Of a stretch of DNA of 64,000 nucleotides, positions 1 to 7,410 are shown piece after piece (positions within the stretch are counted from its first letter, which is position 1; each line of letters begins with the position of its first letter). The DNA lies in assembly GCA_002344055.1 (NCBI GenBank), contig DDTH01000007.1:45402-109401 (forward strand). The letters run 5' to 3'. The notes below the pieces were generated by a model, which was not told the origin of the DNA, searched no databases, and worked only from the letters and a program-made list of their open reading frames with translations. The stretch is from Sphingomonadales bacterium UBA2369. Lineage in GTDB: Bacteria > Pseudomonadota > Alphaproteobacteria > Sphingomonadales > Sphingomonadaceae. Position numbers and translations under genes: made by a program.

Positions 1-1
1 T

Positions 2-685
2 TTCCTCGCGCAGGGCTGGAATGTCGTCGCGACGATGCGGACGCCGCGCGAGGACATATTGCCGCGCTCCGAGCGGCTGCGCATCCTGCCGCTCGACGTG
101 ACCGATCCCGCGAGCATCACCGCCGCGCTCGAACTGGCCGGCCCGATCGACGTGCTGGTGAACAATGCGGGTATCGGCGCGATCGGTGCGCTGGAAGCGA
201 CGCCGATGCGCAAGACCCGCGAACTGTTCGAGACCAATACTTTGGCCGTGATCGCGATGACGCAGGCGGTGGTGCCGCAGATGCGGGCGCGCGGTTCGGG
301 CGTGATCGTCAACGTCACGTCCAGTGCGACGCTGGCCCCGATGCCGCTCGCGTCGGTCTACACCGCGAGCAAGGCGGCGATCGAGGGCTTTACCGGCTCG
401 CTGGCGCATGAACTGGGCGCGTTCGGCGTCCGCGCGAAGCTGGTCGAACCGGGCTACGGGCCGAGCACGCGCTTCTCGCAGAATACGGACCTCAGGATCG
501 AGGATGTGATTCCGCCCGCTTATGCGGAATTTGCCGGGCCGATCCTCGCGGCCTTCGGCCAGCCCGCTTTGGTGACCGTCGAGGCCGATGTCGCCGACGC
601 GGTGTGGCGCGCGGCGAACGACACGACCGGCCAGCTGCGCTTTCCCGCGGGGCCGGACGCCGTCGCGCTGGCGAACACGCGCTAG
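2..685 (+). CDS. SDR family oxidoreductase, 5' end outside window
   Basis: Short-chain dehydrogenase/reductase (Rossmann fold, NAD(P)-dependent). The frame is open from base 2, so the N-terminal glycine-rich cofactor motif lies upstream of the window; an internal ATG at 35 is not the true start. Visible family marks are the structural NNAG motif, the catalytic Ser in NVTSSAT and the YTASK (Tyr-x3-Lys) active site. The substrate cannot be told. It converges on a small membrane-protein gene that starts 8 bases past its stop. Family assignment is firm, function open. Confidence 0.9.
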   Translation, partial: FLAQGWNVVATMRTPREDILPRSERLRILPLDVTDPASITAALELAGPIDVLVNNAGIGAIGALEATPMRKTRELFETNTLAVIAMTQAVVPQMRARGSGVIVNVTSSATLAPMPLASVYTASKAAIEGFTGSLAHELGAFGVRAKLVEPGYGPSTRFSQNTDLRIEDVIPPAYAEFAGPILAAFGQPALVTVEADVADAVWRAANDTTGQLRFPAGPDAVALANTR

Positions 686-692
686 GCGTCGC

Positions 693-1085
693 TCAATCCT
701 CGGCTGCCGCGTCCGCCTTCGGGCTGGCGCGGTAGCCGATGACGCACAGGATCAGCATCGCGACGTTGGCGCCGAAATCGAGCAGCATCCATGCGCTGAA
801 CAACGGCACGACGAACACGAACCAGTAGTTGAACCAGAAGAAGGGCAGCAGGGCGATCGCGTAGACGAGGAAGGTCGCGCGGGTGAAGCGGCTGAAGAAG
901 GCGAACAGGCCCGCGAGCATCGCCTGCGCGCCGAAGCAGCCGAGCAGCAAGAGGGTGACCGCGTCGCCGCGCACATGTTCGGGGCGAAGCGACAGGCGCT
1001 CCACCATGCCCGGCAGGAACAGGCACCAGGCGCCGAGCAGCAGGAACGGCACGGCGATCAGCCGCTGGGCGAGCAAGGGGGTCAT
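693..1085 (-). CDS. small four-helix membrane protein
   Basis: A 130-residue protein with about four hydrophobic stretches and a short acidic C-terminus, so an inner-membrane protein; no enzyme motif seen. Its ATG is 9 bases past the stop of the ArsR/SdpR-like regulator, so the two are co-transcribed. SdpR-type regulators are usually paired with a small membrane protein (SdpI in Bacillus). This protein fills that slot but I do not recognise it as SdpI. Function unknown. Confidence 0.75.
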   Translation of the reverse strand: MTPLLAQRLIAVPFLLLGAWCLFLPGMVERLSLRPEHVRGDAVTLLLLGCFGAQAMLAGLFAFFSRFTRATFLVYAIALLPFFWFNYWFVFVVPLFSAWMLLDFGANVAMLILCVIGYRASPKADAAAED

Positions 1086-1094
1086 GGCTTACGC

Positions 1095-1421
1095 TTACGC
1101 TTCCTCGTCGCCCGCAGCGCGGCTGGCGGCGATCGCGGCGCTTTCCTTCCGCAGCGGCCGGGAGACGGGGCAGACCGTCTGCAGATAGCCGTTCAGCGTG
1201 TTGGCGAGGCTCTCCGCCACCAGCGAATAATGGACGAACTGGCCCTTCTTGGTCCGCTCGACGAGGCCGGCATTCTCCAGAATGTTGAGATGCTGGGACA
1301 CGGCCGACTTGGTGATCTCGAACCGCGCGGCAATCTCGCCTGCGGTCAGATCGGTCTCGGACAGATAGGCCAGCATCCGGCGCCGGATGGTGGAGGAGAG
1401 GGCTTCGAACACGCGCTGCAT
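1095..1421 (-). CDS. ArsR-family winged-helix regulator, SdpR-like
   Basis: A DNA-binding repressor of about 108 residues. The start MQRVFEALSS matches the usual SdpR-type N-terminus (M-x-x-VF-x-ALS); upstream in-frame ATG/TTG codons at 1448 and 1457 would add residues typical family members lack. The winged-helix core runs AGEIAARFEITKSAVSQHLNIL (recognition helix around SAVSQHL), then a beta wing ending GQFVHYSL. No cysteine pair typical of metal-sensing ArsR is placed at the recognition helix, so metal sensing is not supported. It is followed in the same operon by a membrane protein. Palindromic sites just upstream suggest autorepression. Confidence 0.85.
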   Translation of the reverse strand: MQRVFEALSSTIRRRMLAYLSETDLTAGEIAARFEITKSAVSQHLNILENAGLVERTKKGQFVHYSLVAESLANTLNGYLQTVCPVSRPLRKESAAIAASRAAGDEEA

Positions 1422-1431
1422 GGGTGAGCAG

Positions 1432-1491
1432 TTAAGCGGTCGCTTCATTGCTTGCAACGCGCGCGCTATATAATTAAGCGATTACTTAATT
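1432..1491. promoter_or_regulatory. paired palindromic operators for the SdpR-like repressor
   Basis: TTAAGCG occurs twice, at 1432-1438 and 1474-1480. The second lies in a perfect inverted repeat AATTAAG-N6-CTTAATT (1472-1491); the first in AAGCG-GT-CGCTT (1434-1445). On the minus strand an AT-rich TATATA stretch adjoins the larger palindrome and looks like a -10 box for the regulator gene. The 1509 gene diverges on the plus strand. Site geometry is seen; binding by the adjacent repressor is inferred. Confidence 0.6.
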
Positions 1492-1508
1492 TCTGAATAG
1501 GTGATTCG

Positions 1509-1931
1509 ATGGCCGTTGACGAACGAGGGTCGGAGGTGGATGCCCCTCCTGTCATTGATCCGGGCTTCGAGAATGTCGGCTGCGCCCTTCTTCATGCGAG
1601 TGCCGCCGCTACCTTGGTAATCACGCTGATCGCCGGGTTCGGATTTCCCTTCCTGATGTTCATCGTGTTCCCGTTCGCGCTCCTCGCGGCACTATTGCTG
1701 GGCTTCGCGATCGGCATGCCGCTGTTCACGCTGGCGGCGAAACTTCGGATCGCTGGCCCAGTGTCGGCCGGGCTCGGCGGCTTTTTTGTCGGCGGCATGC
1801 TGCCCATCATTTCCATCCTTGCTGGCAGCGGCGAGGCCTGGGTGGGAGTTTTACAGATGGGCGGCGCAGGCGTGGTTGGCGGGCTTGTGTTCTGGTTTCA
1901 GCTGTTCCCGCGAAGCAACCCGTGGCGTTGA
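1509..1931 (+). CDS. hypothetical membrane protein
   Basis: 140 residues with an acidic N-terminal tail, then three to four long hydrophobic segments rich in Gly, Phe and Leu; inner-membrane protein of unknown function. It diverges from the SdpR-like repressor across the palindromic operators and may be controlled by it. Its stop overlaps the ATG of the desaturase (TGATG at 1929-1933), so the two are probably translationally coupled. Confidence 0.7.
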   Translation: MAVDERGSEVDAPPVIDPGFENVGCALLHASAAATLVITLIAGFGFPFLMFIVFPFALLAALLLGFAIGMPLFTLAAKLRIAGPVSAGLGGFFVGGMLPIISILAGSGEAWVGVLQMGGAGVVGGLVFWFQLFPRSNPWR

Positions 1932-2923
1932 TGCGCAGTTCATCGCATACCCGGCTCGATCCGCACGCCGTCAATTCACTGATCCCGGACGGAGCTGATC
2001 CGGTAGCGGGGCGGGTGCGCTGGGATCCGGTTCATTCGCTCTGGAATGGCGCAATGCTGGCGGCGTCGCTCGTACTAGGGCCGCTATTCTTCTCCTGGTC
2101 GGCCTTCGCGGTCTTTTTGCTGACCACCGGCGCCGGGCTGCTGCTCGGTCATTCGGTCGGCTTTCATCGCCGGCTGATCCACGGCAGCTTCCAATGTCCG
2201 CTCTGGCTGGAGCGCATCCTCGTCTGGTTCGGCACGAGCGTGGGGATGAGCGGACCGTTCTGGATGATCCGTACCCACGATCTGCGCGACTGGGCGCAAA
2301 GGCAGCCGACGTGCCACGATTATCTCGCGCACCGGGCGCCGATGCCGGTCGACGCCTGGTGGCAGATCCACTGCCGCCTGGAACTGGAGAGTCCGCCGCG
2401 CTTCGAACTGGGCCGCATCGGCCGCGACCCCTTTTACCGCTTTCTCGAACGGACCTGGATGGCGCAGCAAATCCCGATCGCCGCGATCCTCTATCTGGCC
2501 GGCGGCTGGAGCTTCGTGGTCTGGGGCGTCTGCGCGCGGGTGTCCGCATCGGTGACGGGCCACTGGTTCATCGGCCACCTCGCCCACCGGCGCGGCCCGC
2601 AAAGCTGGCTGGTGGAGGGCGCGGGCGTGCAGGCGCATGACGTGCCCTGGGCAGCGATCCCGACGATGGGGGAAGCATGGCACAACAATCACCACGCCTT
2701 TCCCGGCTCAGCGCGGATCGGGCTTTATCCGGGGCAATCGGATTGGGGCTTCGGCTTCGTCCGGCTGCTGGAGCGGCTCGGCCTCGCCTGGGACATTCAG
2801 ACCCCCGACACGTTGCGGCAGACGCGGCGACTAATCGCGGTCGGCCGGCCCGGAGGCGAGGCGCCCGGGTCCTTTAGTCCCCGTCGCGCCGGGCCGGGAG
2901 CTGGCCGCCGCCCTGGTGGATGA
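1931..2923 (+). CDS. membrane fatty acid desaturase, acyl-CoA delta-9-like, atypical second His box
   Basis: Di-iron membrane desaturase that would insert a double bond in a fatty acyl chain. From ATG 1931 the His boxes are H74-SVGF-H79, then a second region with H116 in RTHDLRDWAQ plus H129 and H134 instead of the usual HxxHH, H211/H216/H219, and H251-NN-HH (254-255). Hydrophobic helices flank them. A GTG at 1922 is an alternative start; ATG 1931 overlaps the previous stop and is preferred. The last 50 bases overlap the convergent hydrolase gene and encode a low-complexity Arg/Gly/Pro tail that may be dispensable. Confidence 0.85.
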   Translation: MRSSSHTRLDPHAVNSLIPDGADPVAGRVRWDPVHSLWNGAMLAASLVLGPLFFSWSAFAVFLLTTGAGLLLGHSVGFHRRLIHGSFQCPLWLERILVWFGTSVGMSGPFWMIRTHDLRDWAQRQPTCHDYLAHRAPMPVDAWWQIHCRLELESPPRFELGRIGRDPFYRFLERTWMAQQIPIAAILYLAGGWSFVVWGVCARVSASVTGHWFIGHLAHRRGPQSWLVEGAGVQAHDVPWAAIPTMGEAWHNNHHAFPGSARIGLYPGQSDWGFGFVRLLERLGLAWDIQTPDTLRQTRRLIAVGRPGGEAPGSFSPRRAGPGAGRRPGG

Positions 2924-4550
2924 CGAGGCCGGTGACGCGGCCGTCCGCGACGTCGAAGGCGATCCTCGCGCCCACCTCTTCCACCCGGAACTCGCGTTCG
3001 GAAATCGCGCGCAGCGGCAAAGCGGGCTGACCGTCGAGCTGGACGGTGAGGCCGCCCGCCTCTGCCATGGCGATGGTCACGACCGGGCCGCCGGTGAGGT
3101 AGCGGCCGACATAGGTGCGCAGCAGCGTCTCCGCGACCGCCACGGTTGGCGCTTCCGGCGGGATCGGGCCGGTGCGGGGCGAGCGGACAGCCTCGTTCTG
3201 GCCGTTCGAATGCATGTGCATCACATGAGTGCCGTCCGCCCCGCGCTCGATGCGGAACCAGGTAAGGCTGCCGGGGCCGTAGAAGTAGCGGTCGCCACCG
3301 GCCGGGAAGACCTCCAGTTCGCGGCCGCCATCACGGCTGGTGTAGAGCTTGCCGTCGCGCGCGTAGAAGCGGCGCGCCTCGTTGTCGCTGATCCGGTAGA
3401 CACCGAACAGTGGCTCGACCGCCGCCATATCGAGCGCGGCGCGGGTGAAGATCGGATAGGGATCGCCCAGCGCCAGCGCGGCGATCCGGCGCAACAATGT
3501 CGGCGGATCGACGGCCGGATTTTCGACATTGGCGAAGACCGCGATGAACATGTCTTCCGCCGGCAGATAGAGGCTGTCGGTGGCGAAGCCGTTGATATTG
3601 CCGCCATGGCCGATCCCGGCCCTGCCCCGCGCATCCGCGTTCGTCAGGCCCATGCCATAAGGGCTTTCGCTGCCGTCCGGCAGCGGCGTGCGGGTGATCA
3701 TCTCCCGATAAAGCGCTGGCGTCACGACCCGTCCGTGGTGCAGCGCACGCGCCCACTTCGCCAGATCCTCGACCGAGCCGACCAGCCCGCCCGCCGCGTG
3801 CGGGACGCTCATATGGATCGCCATCGCGGCCTCCGGGCCGTTGTCGCCGATGCCATAGCCGCGCACCATTGCCGCGCTGGCCGCCACATCCTCGCCATAG
3901 GCGATCGTCGTCAGCCCGAGCGGGCGTGAAATCCGCTCGCTTATGGCCTCATGCCAGGCCTTGCCCGTCACCTGCTCGATGATCGCGCCGAGCAGCAGAT
4001 AGCCGCTATTGTTGTAGGCGAACGCCTCGCCCGGCCGGGTGGGCGACGGCAGATCGCGGAACGCGGCGATCATCTGGGCCGTGCTGTGCGGGCGGTTCAT
4101 GTTCGGCTCCATCCAGCCCGGGATGCCGGTGTAGGACTGGATGCCCGACAGGTGACGCAGCAACTGGCGGACGGTCGCACCGCCCCCGGGCTGAGGATAA
4201 TCCGGAAAGAAGCGGGTCAACGGATCGTCGAGCGAGATGCGCCCCTCGCCGACCAGTTGCAGGATCACGGCAGCGGTGAATTGCTTGGTGATCGAGCCGA
4301 GCCGGAACACGCTGGACGGCGCGAGCGGCCGGTTCGCGGCGATATCGGCCATGCCGCGCCCGGCGGCGTAAACCGTCTGCCCGCCGCGAGTGACGATCAC
4401 CGCCACGCCCGGTCCGTCTGCCGGATAGGCTTCCGCCAGCACCGCGTCCGCCTGGACCCGGAAATCCGCGGGCTGGGCAATGGCGGCCTGCGGCGCGGCG
4501 ACGATGAAGGCGGCGGCGGCAGCCGCGCCGACCCGGCTCATGACATGCAT
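2874..4550 (-). CDS. secreted serine hydrolase, class C beta-lactamase/PBP fold
   Basis: Serine beta-lactamase-like hydrolase (esterase, D-aminopeptidase or similar) exported by a signal peptide ending near AAIAQ. Start ATG 4550 is chosen because GGGGGAG sits six bases upstream; the earlier ATG at 4565 lies on that ribosome site. Catalytic motifs are S86-ITK, Y179-NN (YxN) and H315-GG (HxG). About 200 C-terminal residues beyond the catalytic domain resemble the accessory domains common in this family. A perfect palindrome lies directly upstream. True antibiotic resistance is not implied; substrate unknown. Confidence 0.9.
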   Translation of the reverse strand: MHVMSRVGAAAAAAFIVAAPQAAIAQPADFRVQADAVLAEAYPADGPGVAVIVTRGGQTVYAAGRGMADIAANRPLAPSSVFRLGSITKQFTAAVILQLVGEGRISLDDPLTRFFPDYPQPGGGATVRQLLRHLSGIQSYTGIPGWMEPNMNRPHSTAQMIAAFRDLPSPTRPGEAFAYNNSGYLLLGAIIEQVTGKAWHEAISERISRPLGLTTIAYGEDVAASAAMVRGYGIGDNGPEAAMAIHMSVPHAAGGLVGSVEDLAKWARALHHGRVVTPALYREMITRTPLPDGSESPYGMGLTNADARGRAGIGHGGNINGFATDSLYLPAEDMFIAVFANVENPAVDPPTLLRRIAALALGDPYPIFTRAALDMAAVEPLFGVYRISDNEARRFYARDGKLYTSRDGGRELEVFPAGGDRYFYGPGSLTWFRIERGADGTHVMHMHSNGQNEAVRSPRTGPIPPEAPTVAVAETLLRTYVGRYLTGGPVVTIAMAEAGGLTVQLDGQPALPLRAISEREFRVEEVGARIAFDVADGRVTGLVIHQGGGQLPARRDGD

Positions 4551-4565
4551 CAGATTCTCCCCCAT

Positions 4566-4587
4566 CTGTATTAGTCAGATAATACAG
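4566..4587. promoter_or_regulatory. perfect inverted repeat upstream of serine hydrolase
   Basis: CTGTATTA-N6-TAATACAG, eight-base perfect arms, 16 bases above the hydrolase start codon. Its place at the expected transcription start fits a repressor operator. No candidate regulator gene adjoins it. Confidence 0.55.
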
Positions 4588-4612
4588 TTGACTTGAAGCG
4601 GCGGTCAAGCGG

Positions 4613-5341
4613 TCATTCGGCCGAGTAAGCGTAGCGATCCTCGCTGAGCGTCTCGGCAAGCCCGCCGCCGCGCCGGACAACGCGGACCTGCCGGTGATCG
4701 TTACCGTCGCTCCGCTGGATATCGATCTCCGCCGCCTCACGCTGACCGAGCGCATGAATTTCCGCGTGCAGAGTCAGGTCGCGGACGGCCACGCGCAGGC
4801 GAACCGGGACGTCGAGCGGATTGGCGAGGCGCAGATCCTTCCAGGGCCAGACCACGGTGGCGTCGAGGCCGAGCGGGGTGAATCGCTCCTGCTCGGCATA
4901 CAGGTCCTTGGAATGGGGATGACGCTCGACCGGATTGAGTCCGGCGCGGATGCCCGCTTCATAGACGATGCCGCTGAGCTGACACAGGCCGCCGCCAATA
5001 TCGCCCCCGGCCACGCCGCCGCGGATCGAGCGGCCGAGCGCGAAACCGGCCCTGGCGCTAGGCTTCCCGACCAGCCGCCAGAAGGACAAAGTTTCACCGG
5101 GCGCGACCACGACGCCGTCGAGCCGGGAAGCGCCAAGCGTCAGATTTGCCAGCTTGCCCGCGAGAAAGGGCGACGGCTTGATCTCCTGCACGATCGAGAC
5201 AACCGGATGCGGGAAATCAGCGCCCCGTCCACGCGCGAAGCGGGGCCGTGCGCGCAGATCGCGAAGCTGCCGGCGCGCTCCGGCCACGGAGGCGCGCAGG
5301 CCATAAGGCAAAGCACGGCGGATCGCGGCGCGCAGACCCAT
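4613..5341 (-). CDS. VanW family protein
   Basis: A 242-residue VanW-like protein. The conserved core is visible: GETLSFWRLVGKPS, GGDIGGGLCQLSGIVYEAGIRAGL and ERHPHSKDL. VanW sits in some glycopeptide-resistance clusters, but orphan copies like this one are widespread in Gram-negatives and their biochemical role is unknown. No signal peptide is evident. It reads away from the grxD-bolA cluster with only 23 bases between. Confidence 0.88.
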   Translation of the reverse strand: MGLRAAIRRALPYGLRASVAGARRQLRDLRARPRFARGRGADFPHPVVSIVQEIKPSPFLAGKLANLTLGASRLDGVVVAPGETLSFWRLVGKPSARAGFALGRSIRGGVAGGDIGGGLCQLSGIVYEAGIRAGLNPVERHPHSKDLYAEQERFTPLGLDATVVWPWKDLRLANPLDVPVRLRVAVRDLTLHAEIHALGQREAAEIDIQRSDGNDHRQVRVVRRGGGLAETLSEDRYAYSAE

Positions 5342-5364
5342 CTTACCCGGTCCGCGCGGCGGGC

Positions 5365-5694
5365 TCAGCCCGCTTTCGCGACCTGTTTGTCGGCCAGAAG
5401 TTGTTGAAGTTCGCCCGCTTCGAACATTTCCATCATGATGTCGCTGCCGCCGACGAATTCGCCCTTCACGTAGAGTTGGGGAATGGTCGGCCAGTCAGAA
5501 TATTCCTTGATGCCGTTGCGGATCTCGGGGTCCTGCAGCACATCCACCGTCTCGAAGCCGACATTGAGATGATCGAGGATCGCCACCGCGCGGCTGGAGA
5601 AGCCGCATTGCGGGAACAGGGCCGTCCCTTTCATGAACAGGACGACGTCGTTCGCGTTCACGATCTCGTCGATGCGGGCCTTGGCGTCGGTCAT
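5365..5694 (-). CDS. grxD: monothiol glutaredoxin Grx4 type
   Basis: CGFS glutaredoxin that binds a bridging [2Fe-2S] cluster with glutathione and passes clusters on, with BolA as partner. The CGFS motif follows KGTALFPQ; WPTIPQLYVKGEFVGGSDI is the glutathione-binding region. Start ATG 5694 is preferred because GAGGAC lies just upstream and MTDAK is the normal N-terminus. The bolA stop is 11 bases upstream, so both come from one mRNA. Length of about 109 residues is standard. Confidence 0.95.
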   Translation of the reverse strand: MTDAKARIDEIVNANDVVLFMKGTALFPQCGFSSRAVAILDHLNVGFETVDVLQDPEIRNGIKEYSDWPTIPQLYVKGEFVGGSDIMMEMFEAGELQQLLADKQVAKAG

Positions 5695-5705
5695 TTCGTC
5701 TGTCC

Positions 5706-5939
5706 TCAATCCGGCACTGCGGTGGAAAGCTGGAGCGCGTGCAGCACGCCGCCCATGCGCCCGCCGAGCGCCTCGTAAACCATCTGGTGCTGCTTCACGC
5801 GGGGCATGCCGCGAAAGACTTCGGCCACCACGCGGGCGGCATAATGATCGCCGTCGCCGCGCAGATCGGTAATTTCGACCTGCGCATCCGGGATCGCGGC
5901 CCGGATCATCGTCTCGATCTCGTCGGCGGCCATCGGCAT
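5706..5939 (-). CDS. bolA: BolA family protein
   Basis: A 77-residue BolA-fold protein with the conserved helix-turn region VKQHQMVYEALGG and the invariant C-terminal His (LHAL). BolA proteins form [2Fe-2S] heterocomplexes with CGFS glutaredoxins and act in Fe-S trafficking and iron sensing. The grxD gene is directly downstream in the same operon, which supports that pairing. Confidence 0.93.
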   Translation of the reverse strand: MPMAADEIETMIRAAIPDAQVEITDLRGDGDHYAARVVAEVFRGMPRVKQHQMVYEALGGRMGGVLHALQLSTAVPD

Positions 5940-5943
5940 CGCG

Positions 5944-6270
5944 TCAGCCCATCGATTCGATCAGCTGGCGGCGCGCCTCCACCGACTTCAGATCGACCTG
6001 GGCGCGGATCGCGGCCTCGTCGATCTCGATCCCGGCCGAAGTGAGGTCGCCGAGCAATTTGCGGATCACATCCTCGTCGCCCGCTTCCTCGAAATCGGCG
6101 CGGATCACGTCGCGCGCATAGGCTTCGGCCTCGACCGGGCTCAGCCCCATCAGCTCCGCCGCCCAGGCGCCGAGCAATTTGTTGCGGCGGGCAGTGATCT
6201 TGAACTGCATTTCCTGGTCACGGGCGAATTGCGTCTCGAAAGCGCGTTCGCGATCGTCGAAAGTGGTCAT
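5944..6270 (-). CDS. DUF1476 protein, zeta-type F1-ATPase inhibitor
   Basis: A 108-residue helical protein starting MTTFDDRERAFE, the hallmark N-terminus of DUF1476. In Paracoccus this family is the zeta subunit that blocks ATP hydrolysis by F1-ATPase. ATG 6270 is chosen over an upstream frame extension because it matches the family start. Four bases separate it from bolA, so one operon is likely. Alphaproteobacteria-specific family. Confidence 0.9.
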   Translation of the reverse strand: MTTFDDRERAFETQFARDQEMQFKITARRNKLLGAWAAELMGLSPVEAEAYARDVIRADFEEAGDEDVIRKLLGDLTSAGIEIDEAAIRAQVDLKSVEARRQLIESMG

Positions 6271-6410
6271 TCCGGCTCCTCGGCTTCTTCCCATCGCAGA
6301 TAGGCGGCGCGCCGTGGCTTCGCAACGCCGCGTCTCAACCGAATCAAATCGCGCTTGCATGCCGCATGAATCCTGCCAAGCGTCCGCCGCCCTTTGGAGA
6401 TACCCCTATC

Positions 6411-6833
6411 ATGTTGAAAACCGGACTTTCCGCTCTTCTGGTTCTGACCGCTTCAGCCGCTGTCGCACAGCCCGCGCAGACGCCGCCGGCCGCCGGCGCC
6501 CCGGCCCAGCAGCAGCAAATCGTCCCGCCGCCCGCTTTCATGCAGACCGCCGAGGCTTTCGGTCAGTGCGTCGAAGGCGCGATTGAGCAGGTCCCGGCGT
6601 CGGCGACGCCGGAAGCAGGCGCGGCGCAGGCGCTCGCCGGCTGCGCGACGCAGAAGGCCGCGATGGAGACGCAGTTCGAGGCGTGGGTCGCCAGCGACAG
6701 CTTCCCCGCCGCCGGCCGCGACATGGCGCGCCAGCAATTCCGCACGCAGGTTGGCGGGGCGGAAGCGCAGATCGCCAATGCGATTCGCCAGCAGCGCGCC
6801 GCCCCGGCCGCTCCGGCCACGCCCTCCAACTAA
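6411..6833 (+). CDS. secreted two-cysteine protein, first of a tandem pair
   Basis: About 140 residues from ATG 6411, with GGAG 10-13 bases upstream. It has a signal peptide (cleavage after VAQ), a Pro/Ala/Gln-rich linker, then a helical domain with two cysteines (FGQCVEG and AGCATQ). The next gene encodes a shorter protein with the same two-cysteine pattern. Likely periplasmic with one disulfide; function unknown. Confidence 0.75.
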   Translation: MLKTGLSALLVLTASAAVAQPAQTPPAAGAPAQQQQIVPPPAFMQTAEAFGQCVEGAIEQVPASATPEAGAAQALAGCATQKAAMETQFEAWVASDSFPAAGRDMARQQFRTQVGGAEAQIANAIRQQRAAPAAPATPSN

Positions 6834-6918
6834 GCCGGGCGAGCGGGGTGCCACAGCGCCCCGCTCGACAGCCTCGCCGCCGCGTGGCACCCAGAGCGCT
6901 CACCGAGGGGGAGTGCTC

Positions 6919-7254
6919 ATGATCCTGGCCATGTTCGCGGCTGCGATTTTGCTTCAGCCGGCAGAGGAAACGCCGCCGCCGGAGGTGGAGCAGGCCGGCC
7001 AGGCCTGGGCCGATTGCATCGGCGCGGGTGTCGATGCCGCCCCGGCGCGCGGATCGGAACGCGCCGCCGCGCGCGCGATCCTGACGAATTGCCGTACCCT
7101 GCAGAACCGCATGGTGGCGGCCTATGGCAGCTGGGTGAACGCATCGTCGCTGTCCGACGCCGACAAACGGAGCGCGATTGCCGCCACACAGCGCACCATC
7201 GACGGCATGGAAGCGCAGATTACGGCGGCGATCCGCGCCAGTCGCGCGGACTGA
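6919..7254 (+). CDS. secreted two-cysteine protein, second of a tandem pair
   Basis: 111 residues from ATG 6919, which has a strong GAGGGGGAG site. A short hydrophobic leader (MILAMFAAAILLQP) precedes a domain with cysteines in WADCIGA and LTNCRTL. The spacing and following QNRMVAAYGSWV resemble QKAAMETQFEAWV in the preceding protein, so the two are tandem paralogues. Function unknown. Confidence 0.72.
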   Translation: MILAMFAAAILLQPAEETPPPEVEQAGQAWADCIGAGVDAAPARGSERAAARAILTNCRTLQNRMVAAYGSWVNASSLSDADKRSAIAATQRTIDGMEAQITAAIRASRAD

Positions 7255-7291
7255 CGCCGGGTTATTTCGGCTCTGATCCACTAACGTGGAA

Positions 7292-7375
7292 GCGGCACCG
7301 GCCCACGCCCCCACCCGGCCTCCCATCTAGGGTACGCTGTCTGGGTGGCCGGGTGGGGGCGTGGGCCGGTGCCGC
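7292..7375. repeat. 29-bp perfect inverted repeat with 26-nt loop
   Basis: Arms 7292-7320 and 7347-7375 are perfect reverse complements, beginning GCGGCACCGG and ending CCGGTGCCGC, enclosing 26 bases. It lies between convergent genes and would act as a bidirectional transcription block. It lacks a T-run, and the length and perfection suggest a mobile palindromic element. Confidence 0.75.
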
Positions 7376-7377
7376 AC

Positions 7378-7398
7378 GGATTCAGCATAGCTGAATCC
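7378..7398. terminator. small hairpin between convergent genes
   Basis: GGATTCAGC-ATA-GCTGAATCC, nine-base perfect arms and a three-base loop, two bases past the longer hairpin and 12 bases from the stop of the quinone reductase gene. No T-run on either side, so terminator function is a guess. Confidence 0.4.
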
Positions 7399-7410
7399 GA
7401 ATTCTGACCC

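Noticed and set aside
2874..4550. Beta-lactam resistance gene
   Set aside because: SxxK, YxN and HxG motifs define the fold only; the accessory C-terminal region points to an esterase or peptidase-like hydrolase.
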